From: Clarkia xantiana subsp. parviflora
Lineage: Eukaryota; Streptophyta; Magnoliopsida; Myrtales; Onagraceae
DNA: 64,000 nucleotides
Assembly: GCA_036873135.1 (NCBI GenBank)
Contig: JAPTYO010000015.1
Location: 617,339-681,338 of the forward strand
Reading direction: 5' to 3'
Below are positions 12,181-22,080 of this stretch, in pieces. Made by a program: the position numbers and the translations under genes. The notes under the pieces are model-generated. The model was not told the origin of the DNA and did not search any database. It saw only the letters and a list, made by a program, of their open reading frames with translations. Numbering within the stretch: position 1 is the stretch's first letter; each line of letters starts with the position of its first letter.

Positions 12181-12835
12181 ATAGTTAACGAAGATTCTCA
12201 GGTCCCACTTACTTCGAGTGGGAGAATGATATAGCATTAGTAAATGCATTAGTGAATGACATGGTAAATGATGATGGAAACATCCTCATAATAAATCCAG
12301 TGGGAGGGCTCACTCCCCCTCACATAATTATCACTAAATGTTAATGCGAATCAAGTCGGACCCGATAATCATGTTGAGCTAATACAACTGCCCATTATTC
12401 CTAGTTGGAGGGAAACAACCAACTTGGTTCTAGATCCCAGTGATCAAGGAATAAATCTCGGAGGTAAAATCCCGAGACCAAGAGGTTATTCTAAGGAAGT
12501 TGTATATCAAAGTTCAAGCGCCATTGTTGCCAGTAGGAGTGATGCTCCGAAAAGAAGCATCATTCCGAGTGGGAGTAACGATCATGCTATAGATGGATTA
12601 ACAAGCCTAGACATAGTCAAAGGCAATGAGCTTCTGTCAAAGAAGTATCCCATCAAATGAGACATTCGTTCATGAACCAGTGACGGTTCAACAAGCAATG
12701 AAATAACCTCAAACGATGGAATGGAGGAAAACATTGGAGGATGAAATAAGCCTTAATAAAAATAAATTCGGTTTTGGTCTTCAGTTGGTTTACCTACCGC
12801 AGGGCTAGAAAGTGAAATTTTAGAATTAAGCGCTG
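12181..12835 (+). pseudogene. Copia linker between integrase and reverse transcriptase
   Basis: The segment matches copy C 51480-51960 in order: TCAGGTCCCAC, GTAAATGA, ATAAATCCAGTGGGAGG, then the frame TTNLVLDPSDQGINLGG (12418 on) and the end phrase KKYPIK. In copia elements this is the variable linker between integrase and RT. The usual start of RT (W..A...E..S) is broken near 12725-12800 by frameshifts and a stop. Confidence 0.65.
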
Positions 12836-13650
12836 ATGGAAAGTCGAGTGGTGCAAAACTCGAACGATTGCGAAATAGATATACCCAAAATTCACGGAGT
12901 TGACTTTGATGAAACATACTCACCAACTGTGCGTTATACCACAGTTAGGGCCATCCTTGCCCTTGTTGCATGTCTCGATCTAGAGCTGCACCAAATGGAT
13001 GTTAAGACCGCATTCCTCCATGAGAACCTAGAGGAAGAGATCTATATGGAGCAACCAGATGGTTTTATTACTCCTGGCAAAGAACGTAAAGTATGCAAAC
13101 TCCAAAGGTCTATTTACGGTCTTAAACAGTCGTCTCGGTAATAGTATCACAGATTCCACGAGGAAATCGTTGGAAACGGATTTGTGAACCTTCACGAGGA
13201 TCCCTGCGTTTACACCAAGACCTCCGGGTCTAAGTATGTCATCATAACCTTATACGTAGATGACATATTCATTGTTGCGAACGATGTTAGTTTCATGAAC
13301 AAATCAAAGTCCTGGTTAGCATCAACATTTGAGATGAAAGACATGGGAGAGGCCACATACATCTTAGGCATTAAAATTTCCCGAGATCGTGCCGCCCGGA
13401 GATTGTGTCTGTCTCAAGAATCATATATCAAAAAACTGTTGAAAAGATTCAGAACGCTCGATGCCAAACCCGTGGATACGCTGTCAAAGCGTGATGGCCC
13501 GAAGAACCAGCAGGAGCGTGAAAAATATGTAGAATGTAGAGTATCTGAGCATGGTAGGAAGACTAATGTATGCCATGCTCTGTACTCGGCCGGATATCTG
13601 TTACGCTGTGGGCCTGGTAGCAAGATTCCAATCATATCCTAGTTATCAAC
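12836..13650 (+). pseudogene. Copia reverse transcriptase
   Basis: RT copies element RNA into cDNA. Visible in order: GVDFDETYSPTVRYTTVRAI, HQMDVKTAFLHENLEEEIYM (first Asp of the active site in DVKTAF), QPDGF, YGLKQSSR, then EDPCVYTK and LYVDDIFIVAND with the YVDD box at about 13254-13265, and ATYILGIKI. A stop at about 13139-13141 follows QSSR where the family has KWY, and the frame changes after about 13540. The fold is largely recognisable, but the gene is dead. Confidence 0.85.
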
Positions 13651-13888
13651 ATCTAAAAGCCGTGAAACGAATTATAAGATATCTGAAAGGTACTGCCGAC
13701 TATATTCTATGATATGAGGGCAAACAGATAGAATTGACCGGTTATAGTGACGCCGACCACGGTGGCAATCCGGATGATCGTAAGTCCACCACAGGAGGGG
13801 TTTTCCTCCTTGCCAATGCTGCCATATCATGGGTAAGCAAGAAGCAATCATGTGTCGCGCATTCCACTATGGAATCAGAATTCTTTGC
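13651..13888 (+). pseudogene. Copia RNase H, truncated by E4 insertion
   Basis: The reading RIIRYLKGTADYIL, then GYSDADHGGNPDDRKSTTGG, ISWVSKKQSCVAHSTMESEF is the copia RNase H start with the first Asp in YSDADWA-type motif and Glu in MESEF. It stops at 13888 in the middle of the domain, exactly where the TGATGGATATG end of an LTR begins. Copy C (62159-62805) shows the missing half. Confidence 0.85.
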
Positions 13889-14099
13889 TGATGGATATGT
13901 GCCCAATTCGAGTTCGTATTTATATTTCGGGCCTCGTAAACACGTCAAAATTACATCTCGACTTGAAAAACGTCTCCCAAAGGGTCAAAACGGTCCGGAA
14001 GCGCATTACACGCGTCCGGACCGGACCTCCGGATTGCGCAAAGCAACCCGGACCTCGCTGAATTACCCAAATTCGACGAGGTTCGGATTGCACTACGGG
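13889..14099 (+). repeat. E4 5' LTR, left part
   Basis: First 211 bp of the E4 LTR, up to the ACGGG (14095-14099) that was duplicated when E1 inserted. The start TGATGGATATGTGCCCAATT resembles the E5 LTR start TGATGGATATACGCCCAATT, suggesting related families. Confidence 0.8.
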
Positions 14100-14508
14100 T
14101 GATGGATATTGATATAAACGTATTTATTTGATACCATAATAGGTATTAACTATAAATAGTCTGATGTCATAACGGTCAATCAGCTATTAATATTCAACTA
14201 CCATAACAGTAATTGCCTAAATATTCTGTTACCATAACGGTCATCGTCAATAAATGACTATATACCATAACAGTTATTATGTTATTTTATATAAAGAATC
14301 ATCTGATTAACATTTGATAGATATAAAAAATTATATACAAAATAGTGATCTCTCTCTTTATATGAACGGCGACTAACTTGACCGTCGGAGAGGGATCGCC
14401 GGGGTTCGCCCTGGCATTGTCCCCTTTTGCAGGTGCGTGCCCGGAATTCGAAGATTAAGGAGCTCGGAGACACCGCGGAAACCAACCCGGTAAATGCAGG
14501 ATCCAACA
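14100..14508 (+). repeat. E1 5' LTR
   Basis: 409 bp, TGATGGATATT to GGATCCAACA. TATATAAA at 14288-14295 is the likely TATA box. Upstream are five copies of a CCATAACNGT-like motif between about 14130 and 14275. Confidence 0.9.
14384..14433 (+). promoter_or_regulatory. Conserved R/U5 hairpin module of E1 LTR
   Basis: GTCGGAGAGGG is followed by the hairpin CCGGGG-TTCG-CCCTGG (six pairs, one G-T, with a TTCG tetraloop) and then CCCCTTTTGCAGG. The same order of parts is found in the LTRs of E2, E3, E4 and E5. The copy in the 3' LTR is at about 41994-42043. Confidence 0.55.
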
Positions 14509-14510
14509 TT

Positions 14511-14527
14511 TGGCGCCGTCTGTGGGA
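14511..14527 (+). other. E1 primer-binding site
   Basis: TGGCGCCGTCTGTGGGA starts two bases after the LTR. The TGGCGCC end fits a tRNA ending in GGCGCCA, such as tRNA-Asp; the exact tRNA is not settled. Confidence 0.7.
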
Positions 14528-14666
14528 ACCGATCGAAATGCTATGTTTGATTGGTGTCCTTTAAAAACAAAATCAAACAAAAGATCAGATACATTCCAAT
14601 CAGTGCATTCGTTTTGTTTTCTACGAAGCTTTATACGTTCTGGAGTGGTTTTCTTCTTTAACTAAT

Positions 14667-14706
<40 letters not shown>

Positions 14707-15715
14707 CTCTGTTAGCACTACAGAAAGGTTTAGGTTTAGGGCAAGGCCCTTGTGCAAAAGCAGCCTTGCCACGCTTTACGATCCCTGGCGATTCCAGCGA
14801 TCCCTGACGGTCCCTGGTGATTCAGGTGATCCCGTCCTTAACACGCCTCCAATCGCCATCTACCCCGGCCGACCGGAGGAGTTCGTTCCAGAGGAACTCC
14901 GATAAGGAGAACCCTGACCAGGAGCACGGACGACCAGGGTGCTCCGACCTTCGTCTTCATTCTAGATAGCCGAGCCACGAGAGATGCCCACGCTCAGCCA
15001 TTACCGTCCGCTCCTATGACGTCCGTTGTCCCCCCGCTCGCTCTACATCCGTCATCGCATCCCACCTCCATCGACTCACCGTGTTGAATGGAGATGCGAA
15101 CGAGCAATTGGAGATGTAACTCGAAGGACGTGACCCACGAGAAAAAAAAAAAAAAACGGCGGAACTGTACCTATACTTTGCTGAACCGAAGCCAAACCTG
15201 ACGGACATTGACATGGAACCGAAGGAAGGGCTCCGATCCGCCGAAGGAAGCCAATCGTGGAAAGGACTCCAAAGGGGGCCGAAATGTTGACCTAATGGGC
15301 CTTAGCCCACTAGTGGGCCATTCAAGTGGTCCACTCACCAAGCAGACCTTCGTTCCTTACTCCTGATGACGGGCTTACTTATGGGCCTTCATCACATGTG
15401 ATGGGCTTGTCAAAGAGCAGAGGAAGGGCTTTCTTCGGGCCATCAACGCAGGCCATCGTCCCCTAAACTCACTAAACCGCCCAACCAAGTGAACTGGTCA
15501 ACAGCGGTCCATCCGGTCAACGGTGGTTCAATCAGTCAACATCAATTAAGGAGAATCGAAACTGGCCAAGGGCACCATGACCATGCCCTATACATCTAAC
15601 TCATCGAGTTCATCAGAAATCATTCTTCAAACTCAGGGAAGTTTCATTTTAATGTACTTTATATCCCTTTATGATATAATTATAAGCATATAAATAGATT
15701 ACCCATGCAGATGAT
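14528..15715 (+). other. E1 internal sequence, 5' part
   Basis: No gag is recognised. The stretch contains an (ATT)n microsatellite (about 14668-14706), an A15 run (about 15141-15155), and GGTCAAC-rich repeats (15490-15545). Its last 250 bp, including CTCAGGGAAGT (15634 on), resemble 37450-37735, so parts of the E1 interior are duplicated. It ends with ATGAT (15711-15715), the target duplication of E2. Confidence 0.6.
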
Positions 15716-16353
15716 TGATGGGCCCCGGCGGAGGCCGTTAGGCCCCTTAACGATTGACAAACGGCATTTAGGCCCGTTGGGCTAGGAGCTGGAGGGCTAA
15801 GGGCTCCGACAGAAGGAGGCTCCGACATCGAAAGGCCCCGAGCAAGTATGGCCCCGATAGGGGAGGGCACTGAAAATATCGGACCTGGACGTAGTCGGTC
15901 CCGATATGGGAGTTGAAGCCACTCCCCGAAACCGAATCCTTAAACGACTTAATTTGGGAGCCTCCGATAACGATCGAGGCTCGCCAGTAAAAGCACAATC
16001 CCGGAAATCTCGCCACGATTACAGTAATGGCATAATGGGCGAGATTTGGGGGATGCGAATAACCGCACGAGATACATGGCCAGATACACGGCGAAATATG
16101 CGGGATAACGGATCACGATCCAACGGCCTAACCAGGTAACTGGGGTAACCTTTCCTCTATAAAAGGAGGGAAGTTATCCCAGATTAGGGTTACGTTTTAC
16201 ACACACATTTATTGCTTACTTGCGCTGTTGGCCACCATACTTACGTTAAGCATCGGAGAGGGATTCTGGGCCACTGCCCTCTATCCCCTTCTGCAGGATT
16301 GCGAGGAGCTAAGGAATCCGTCACCGTAACCGGAGTTCCGCCGTGATCCAACA
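15716..16353 (+). repeat. E2 5' LTR
   Basis: 638 bp, TGATGGGCCCC to GATCCAACA. TATA box CTATAAAA at 16157-16164. The R/U5 module (below) follows about 90 bp downstream. Confidence 0.95.
16250..16297 (+). promoter_or_regulatory. Conserved R/U5 hairpin module of E2 LTR
   Basis: GCATCGGAGAGGG, then the small hairpin GGGC-CACT-GCCC, then TATCCCCTTCTGCAGG. AGAGGG can alternatively pair with the later CCCTCT. The 3' LTR copy is at 26500-26547. Confidence 0.55.
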
Positions 16354-16371
16354 TTGGCGCCGTCTGTGGGA
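16354..16371 (+). other. E2 primer-binding site
   Basis: TTGGCGCCGTCTGTGGGA directly abuts the LTR end. It is the same site type as in E1, E4 and E5. Confidence 0.75.
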
Positions 16372-16420
16372 AACGCAACAAAAAGTCAAAAGTAAGTTTG
16401 CTTTCCTCTGATTCCATATC

Positions 16421-19400
16421 ATGGCTGGCAACAGACCACAGCGTTCAGGCAAGCAGGTGCCGGCCACCAGCACCCACCCGGAGGATGCTGCCCAGCATCA
16501 GGATCTGAGAGATGAAGGTGACAGCACTCGCCGGAACGAAGCACCTCCCCCGAATCCGGAACTGGCCAGGGTAGTGGCAGAGGCCATGCCCCTATTCATG
16601 GAGGCCATGGAGGCCCTCCTGGATCGAAGAGAAGCTGCTAGAAGGCAAACCGACCTGCCACCACTCCCCCCGCGGCGAGATGCTCCTAGAGGGGAGGCGG
16701 CTGACAACCTGCCACCGCCCCCTCCGAGGAGGGAACAGCCCGTTCCCCCTAACCCAGCACCGGTGGAGAACTTCGTGGTCGATGGACCAGGGCCCGTGCA
16801 ACAAAGAACAATCCCATTGAATGGTCCCCTCACCCCCGACCAGGTAGTGAAGATTGTGGGTATTTGTATGGGAGATCAGAAACCCATGATGTCAGAGTTG
16901 GGAAGTCAGGAAACCCATCCTTTCGTTCCCAGGTTGATCCACACCCTGGCCCCGCCAGGCTTGGGTATCCCAAAGATAGATGAATACGACGGAGTTGCGG
17001 ACCCGGTCCGCCACGTGCAGAAGCACCTGACAGCTTGCATGGGCAGGACCCCGGACGAAGACGTTATCTGTGCATTGTTCCCGAGTACTTTGGGAGAAAA
17101 GGCGATGACATGGTTCTACAGTCTGCCCACTGGATGTATAACCTGTTGGAAGGACATGCACCAGCGATTCATCGCTCAGTACCAGGGGCGTCGACGATTA
17201 CTGAAGAGTGTTAGGACCCTACACGAGGTGGTCCAGAAGCCTGACGAGTCGTTAGCTCAGTACTACCAGCGTTACACGGCTAACATGACCGAGCTAGACG
17301 AGGAGATATCGGAGGGCGAGGCCATTCGTATCTTCATAAATAACCTCAGCCCTCCCTATGGCTCCGACTTACTCCACAGCGTCGCGGCCAAAAGCGTCTG
17401 GAACATGGAGGCGCTCCAGGCGAGGGTAAAGCAGCAAATCGACGTCCAAGAATCAAAAATCGCTGCCGGAGAGCTGGCTCCTCCTAAGGGGCGCGAAGGA
17501 AAGCAGTTCTCCAAATCATCGGATAACCAACACAAAAAAGATAGCTCCGAAGGCAGCCGAAGTCGTGGACGCTCTGATCGGAGGGAGGATAGGCGTCCGA
17601 ACCGGAGGGATGGTCAGAAGGAGGAGTTTACTCCTCTCAACAGACCCTTAAAAGAAGTCCTGGCGGTAATGGAGAAACAAGGCCTGGCCCGTTTCCCCAA
17701 GAAGAAAGAAGGAGAAAAGTTGGGCTCTCGCACCGACCGATACTGCCGATTCCATCGGGCCCCCGGACACGACACCGACCAGTGTCGGGAGTTGAAGAAG
17801 GAAATAGAGAAGCTTATCCAGAGGGGAAAGCTAAAGGAGTTCGTGGGAGACTCACGCTGCAAGCCCCGTTCTCGCTCCCGGTCAAGGTCCAAGTCTCGAT
17901 CGAGGTCCCCAAGAAAAAGGAGGTCTTCTGCCACAGAGCCTCCGGAAGGTCCCTCAGGGTCCCGACAGAAGAGGATTATTAACGTGATCCATGGAGGGTT
18001 CGCTGCGGGAGGTGACACGTCGGCCTCTCGGGAGCGTTATGCCAACCAAGTGCCAGTCGCGGTGGTTTTGGGAAAAAGATCGCGGTCGTGGACTCCGAAG
18101 GAAGAGATGGAGATCACCTTCTCGGCGAAGGATCTGGAGGGAGTGGAGGCCCCCCACGAAGATGCCCTAGTAGTAACGCTGGATGTAGGAGGGTTCGAGG
18201 TAAAGAGAATCCTCATTGATGGAGGGAGCTCCTCCGACATCCTCTTCTCCGACGCCCTGGAGCAGATGGGAAAGAAGAAGAAAGATTTGCGGGAGGTTAA
18301 CTTCCCGATGGTAGGATTTTGTGGCACAACCTCTTATCCGTTAGGGGTTATCACACTGCCCGTGTGGTTCGGCAGTGGCTGGAAAATGGAGAAGCGAGAT
18401 GTGGAGTTCGTGGTGGTCGAATCCACAGGAACGTACAATGCAATCATTGGAAGAACCACCATCAACCCTCTAATGGCGGTAGCCTCGACCGTCCACCAAA
18501 AACTGAAGTTCCCGACTGAGAATGGGGTAGGCGAGGTGAAAGGCGACCAGGTGGCGTCGAGACGATGCTATGTCAACGCCACCAGGAGATCAAGGAAGGA
18601 GGCCATGTCAGTGCTCCAGACAGACACTGACCCTCGAGAGGAGTTTGGGCGTCCCGCCCCCATGGAGGACCTAAAGGAAGTCGAGATAGATGGGCCCGAG
18701 AGGAAGGTAAAAATCGGATCTGCCCTGTCCGACGAAAGGGCCCAGGAGTTGATTGCGCTCTTGCAAGAATTTAAGGAGCTGTTTGCCTGGTCCCCGAGTG
18801 ATATGCCAGGAATCAGCCGAGACGTGATCGAGCACGAACTGAATATTGACCCTGTAATCAAGCCGATAGCGCAGAAAAGACGTCCGATGGGGGCAGATAA
18901 GAGGATTGCCATTCAGCAAGAGGTGGGCAGGCTGCTCGACGCCGGATTCATTAGGGAGATCCGATTTCAGACGTGGGTTGCCAACCCAGTGCTGGTAAGG
19001 AAGAGCAACGGGAAGTGGAGGATGTGTGTCGACTTCCGCGACCTAAACAAGGCCTGTCCGAAGGACTGTTATCCGCTCCCGCGGATCGATCAACTGGTGG
19101 ATGCTACATCGGGGCATGAGTTGCTGAGCTTTATGGATGCTTATTCTGGTTATAACCAGATAAAGATGGCGGAGAAGGATGCCCAACACACCGCCTTCTA
19201 CGCTGACAGCGAGGTCTTCCAGTACGATGTCATGCCTTTTGGCCTGGTAAATGCGGGGGCGACCTATCAGAGAATGGTGAACAAATTATTCGGGGATATG
19301 ATCGGAGACACTATGGAGGCTTATGTAGATGACATGTTGGTGAAATCTCGACGAGCATCGGATCATGTCGGTAATTTGGCTATGGCCTTCGAGAGGATGA

Positions 19401-21901
19401 AGCTCCACCAGGTCCGTCTGAATCCAGCCAAATGCGCTTTCGGAGTCCATTCTGGGAAGTTCTTAGGCTTCATGGTGAGCCAGAGGGGGATCGAGGTGAA
19501 TCCCGAGAAACTGAGGGCGATAGAAGAGATGCAATCCCCGACCAACCATAGGGAGGTGCAAGTGTTGAACGGTCGACTGGCTTCCATGAATCGCTTCTTA
19601 TCCAAGGCCAGTGACCGATCGATGCCATTTTTCAAGGTGTTAAGGGCCAACCGACAGTTCGAATGGACTACTGAATGTGAGAAGGCGTTCCAAACGCTCA
19701 AACAACACCTCCGCGACCTCCCGCCACTGGCGAAGCCAACTCCAGGCGAGCCGCTCTATCTTTATTTGGCCATTTCTGCATTTGCAATAAGCTCTGTTCT
19801 AGTTAAAGCTGTCAAAGGCAATCAGATTCCTGTCTATTATGTAAGCAAGGCGTTTGCCAAGAGTGAAATGAATTATCCTCCGATTGAGAAGTATCTCTTT
19901 GCGTTGATTATTACTGCTCGAAAGTTACGGCCCTACTTCCATGCGCATGAAATTACGGTGTTGACTGATCAGCCATTGAAACACTTCTTGAACCGACCCG
20001 ACGCGTCGGGGAGACTAGTAAAGTGGGCCGTGGAACTTAGCGAGTTTCGAATTCATTTCGCTCCGAGAACAGCTATCAAAGGGCAGGCATTGGCTGACTT
20101 TATAGTTGAATCTACTATTCCCGATCCTGAAGTAACGGAAACAGTAGAGGGGGCAACCACCGGGAAGACTGACGAGGTCCCGATGGAAGAGCCAAATAAG
20201 AAGAACACCTGGGAGTTGTACACAGATGGCTCCTCAAGCTCAGACGGATCGGGTGCAGGATTCGTATTGATTCCACCAGGTGGGGCGGAGCCGCTTCGAT
20301 ATGCATTGGCCCTGACATTTAAAGCCACCAATAACGAGGCAGAGTATGAAGCTCTTATAACAGGGTTGAAGATCGCTAGGGGCACTGGAATCGAACATCT
20401 GAGGGTGAAGTGTGATGCAAGCCTGATTGTAAACCAGATTCGGGGACAGTATGGGGCAAAGAATCCAATCATGAAGAAATATCTTCAGGAGGCTCGAACA
20501 TTAAAGGAGAGCTTCAAAAGCTTTGATATAGAGGCAATCCCAAGAGAAAAGAATGTGGAGGCCGATGCCTTGAGCAAATTTGCCTTGGGAGCACCTTTGG
20601 AAGAGACTCGGAGGGTACACTTCTTGGAAAGGGTGATTCTGTCGACGACCGATCCATCGGAAGTATGCACTATCGGGACAGGGTCAGAAGAAGAGCCCAC
20701 GTGGATGACCCCGATAATTGTGTACCTAACTACGGGGGCACTGCCTGAAGACAAAGTGGCAGCAGAGCGACTGCGACGAATGTCAATTAACTACGCGATG
20801 GTGGATAACCAGTTGTACAAGAAGGGTTTACTCTCGACACCTTTCCTGAAATGCGTAGCAGAACCTGACACGACCCGAATTCTAAGAGAACTGCATGAAG
20901 GAGTCGCAGCCTGTCACGAAGGCGCCCGATCCATCCTGAGAAAGGCGCTGAACTTGGGATACTATTGGCCTACGATGAATAAGGAGGCAACAGCGCTTGT
21001 TCGATCCTGTGACGCGTGTCAGAGATACGCCTCGAACATCACAGCCCCCGCCGCTGATCTGACGCCCATTGGGAGTGCTTGGCCCTTCGCACAGTGGGGC
21101 ATTGACCTGGTGGGACCCCTTCCGAAAGCAAAGAGCCAGTGCACACATCTGCTGGTTGCGATTGATTACTTCTCGAAGTGGATCGAGGCTAAGCCCTTAG
21201 CCAAGACAACAGCGGGACATATCATTAAGTTCCTCCAGACCCGAATCTTGTCAAGATATGGGGTGCCGAAGGTGATCATCAGCGACAACGGCCCTCCGTT
21301 TAATGGGGCCCAGTTGGAGAGATTCCTAGACGAGTTCAATATTGAGCATCGAACAGCATCCGTTCGTCACGCCCAGACCAATGGGCAGGTAGAGGCCGCC
21401 AACAAAATCGTGATGGAGGGCTTGAAGAAGAGGGTCTACGCTTTGGACGGAAAGTGGCTAGACGAGCTGGAGAACGTGTTGTGGGCGGTCCGAACGACAC
21501 CCAAACGATCAACAGGCGAAACCCCGTTTGCACTTGTTTACGGGACGGAGGCAGTCGCTCCTGTGGAAATCGCTGTGGCGTCCCATCGAACCAGAAGCTA
21601 TGAGCCTTCGACGAGTCCAGGAAAAGCCAAGATAGGGCCTCTGACGAACGACGAAACCAGGCGCCTGGAGTTATCCTTGTTAGAGGAAAAACGGCTAGAG
21701 GCCGACATAACGCAAGCTCGGATGCGTTTGGCGACGGCCAGGTACTATAACCGGAAGGTCAGGTCGCGACAGTTCTATTCGGGGGAGCTGGTCCTACGAC
21801 GAACGAGTTCACTCTCCAAGATCGGATCAACAAGCTGTCTCCGAAATGGGAAGGGCCTTACAAGATCGTGGGCATGCCAGCCTCAAATGCTTACAAGCTA
21901 G
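16421..21901 (+). CDS. Gag-pol polyprotein of Tat-lineage retrotransposon E2
   Basis: 1826 codons from ATG 16421, 67 nt after the LTR. Domains by approximate residue: Pro-rich N-terminus 1-130; gag capsid about 180-330 (MTWFYSLP); zinc knuckle CRFHRAPGHDTDQC about 440; Arg-Ser-rich stretch about 480-505; protease with IDGGSSSDI about 599; RT about 800-1060 with DFRDLNKACPKD, FMDAYSGYNQI and YVDD near 968; gypsy RNase H about 1110-1225; second archaeal-type RNase H about 1264-1390 (YTDGSSS, NNEAEYEAL, KCDASLIV, EADALSKFA); integrase zinc finger H..H..C..C about 1492-1533, then D1561, D1621, E1657. One missing base near 21797 shifts the frame, so the last residues are aberrant; the integrase C-terminus lies in another frame ending at 21969. 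Apart from this the frame is intact. The single frame implies gag and pol made as one product. Confidence 0.93.
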   Translation: MAGNRPQRSGKQVPATSTHPEDAAQHQDLRDEGDSTRRNEAPPPNPELARVVAEAMPLFMEAMEALLDRREAARRQTDLPPLPPRRDAPRGEAADNLPPPPPRREQPVPPNPAPVENFVVDGPGPVQQRTIPLNGPLTPDQVVKIVGICMGDQKPMMSELGSQETHPFVPRLIHTLAPPGLGIPKIDEYDGVADPVRHVQKHLTACMGRTPDEDVICALFPSTLGEKAMTWFYSLPTGCITCWKDMHQRFIAQYQGRRRLLKSVRTLHEVVQKPDESLAQYYQRYTANMTELDEEISEGEAIRIFINNLSPPYGSDLLHSVAAKSVWNMEALQARVKQQIDVQESKIAAGELAPPKGREGKQFSKSSDNQHKKDSSEGSRSRGRSDRREDRRPNRRDGQKEEFTPLNRPLKEVLAVMEKQGLARFPKKKEGEKLGSRTDRYCRFHRAPGHDTDQCRELKKEIEKLIQRGKLKEFVGDSRCKPRSRSRSRSKSRSRSPRKRRSSATEPPEGPSGSRQKRIINVIHGGFAAGGDTSASRERYANQVPVAVVLGKRSRSWTPKEEMEITFSAKDLEGVEAPHEDALVVTLDVGGFEVKRILIDGGSSSDILFSDALEQMGKKKKDLREVNFPMVGFCGTTSYPLGVITLPVWFGSGWKMEKRDVEFVVVESTGTYNAIIGRTTINPLMAVASTVHQKLKFPTENGVGEVKGDQVASRRCYVNATRRSRKEAMSVLQTDTDPREEFGRPAPMEDLKEVEIDGPERKVKIGSALSDERAQELIALLQEFKELFAWSPSDMPGISRDVIEHELNIDPVIKPIAQKRRPMGADKRIAIQQEVGRLLDAGFIREIRFQTWVANPVLVRKSNGKWRMCVDFRDLNKACPKDCYPLPRIDQLVDATSGHELLSFMDAYSGYNQIKMAEKDAQHTAFYADSEVFQYDVMPFGLVNAGATYQRMVNKLFGDMIGDTMEAYVDDMLVKSRRASDHVGNLAMAFERMKLHQVRLNPAKCAFGVHSGKFLGFMVSQRGIEVNPEKLRAIEEMQSPTNHREVQVLNGRLASMNRFLSKASDRSMPFFKVLRANRQFEWTTECEKAFQTLKQHLRDLPPLAKPTPGEPLYLYLAISAFAISSVLVKAVKGNQIPVYYVSKAFAKSEMNYPPIEKYLFALIITARKLRPYFHAHEITVLTDQPLKHFLNRPDASGRLVKWAVELSEFRIHFAPRTAIKGQALADFIVESTIPDPEVTETVEGATTGKTDEVPMEEPNKKNTWELYTDGSSSSDGSGAGFVLIPPGGAEPLRYALALTFKATNNEAEYEALITGLKIARGTGIEHLRVKCDASLIVNQIRGQYGAKNPIMKKYLQEARTLKESFKSFDIEAIPREKNVEADALSKFALGAPLEETRRVHFLERVILSTTDPSEVCTIGTGSEEEPTWMTPIIVYLTTGALPEDKVAAERLRRMSINYAMVDNQLYKKGLLSTPFLKCVAEPDTTRILRELHEGVAACHEGARSILRKALNLGYYWPTMNKEATALVRSCDACQRYASNITAPAADLTPIGSAWPFAQWGIDLVGPLPKAKSQCTHLLVAIDYFSKWIEAKPLAKTTAGHIIKFLQTRILSRYGVPKVIISDNGPPFNGAQLERFLDEFNIEHRTASVRHAQTNGQVEAANKIVMEGLKKRVYALDGKWLDELENVLWAVRTTPKRSTGETPFALVYGTEAVAPVEIAVASHRTRSYEPSTSPGKAKIGPLTNDETRRLELSLLEEKRLEADITQARMRLATARYYNRKVRSRQFYSGELVLRRTSSLSKIGSTSCLRNGKGLTRSWACQPQMLTS

Positions 21902-22080
21902 AAGACCTCGACGGTAGAGTATTACGAAACACCTTTAGTGGTGAACATTTAAAGAAATGTCATGTTTGACAAATAAGTCGTCCGTAGCGGCGCAACGATG
22001 TAATTAAGTCGCCCTGAGTGGTGCACGCCATGTTAAAGACATCAATCAATAAAGAGGTTACTTCTGATCAAAGTGTCCCA

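Larger units (their letters stand above)
7512..13888 (+). mobile_element. Ty1/copia copy B, cut in RNase H by element E4
   Basis: Order on the plus strand: LTR (7512-8091), tRNA-Met primer site, about 2-kb leader, gag, zinc knuckle, a degenerate protease-integrase region, an INT-RT linker, reverse transcriptase with YVDD, and RNase H. This is the copia order with integrase before RT. The RNase H reading stops at 13888 where the E4 LTR begins; the corresponding part in copy C continues with residues lost here. The rest of copy B and its 3' LTR were not found in the window. Confidence 0.8.

Noticed and set aside
16498..16833. Minus-strand frames opposite the E2 polyprotein
   Set aside because: They mirror the Pro-rich gag N-terminus and have no independent support.
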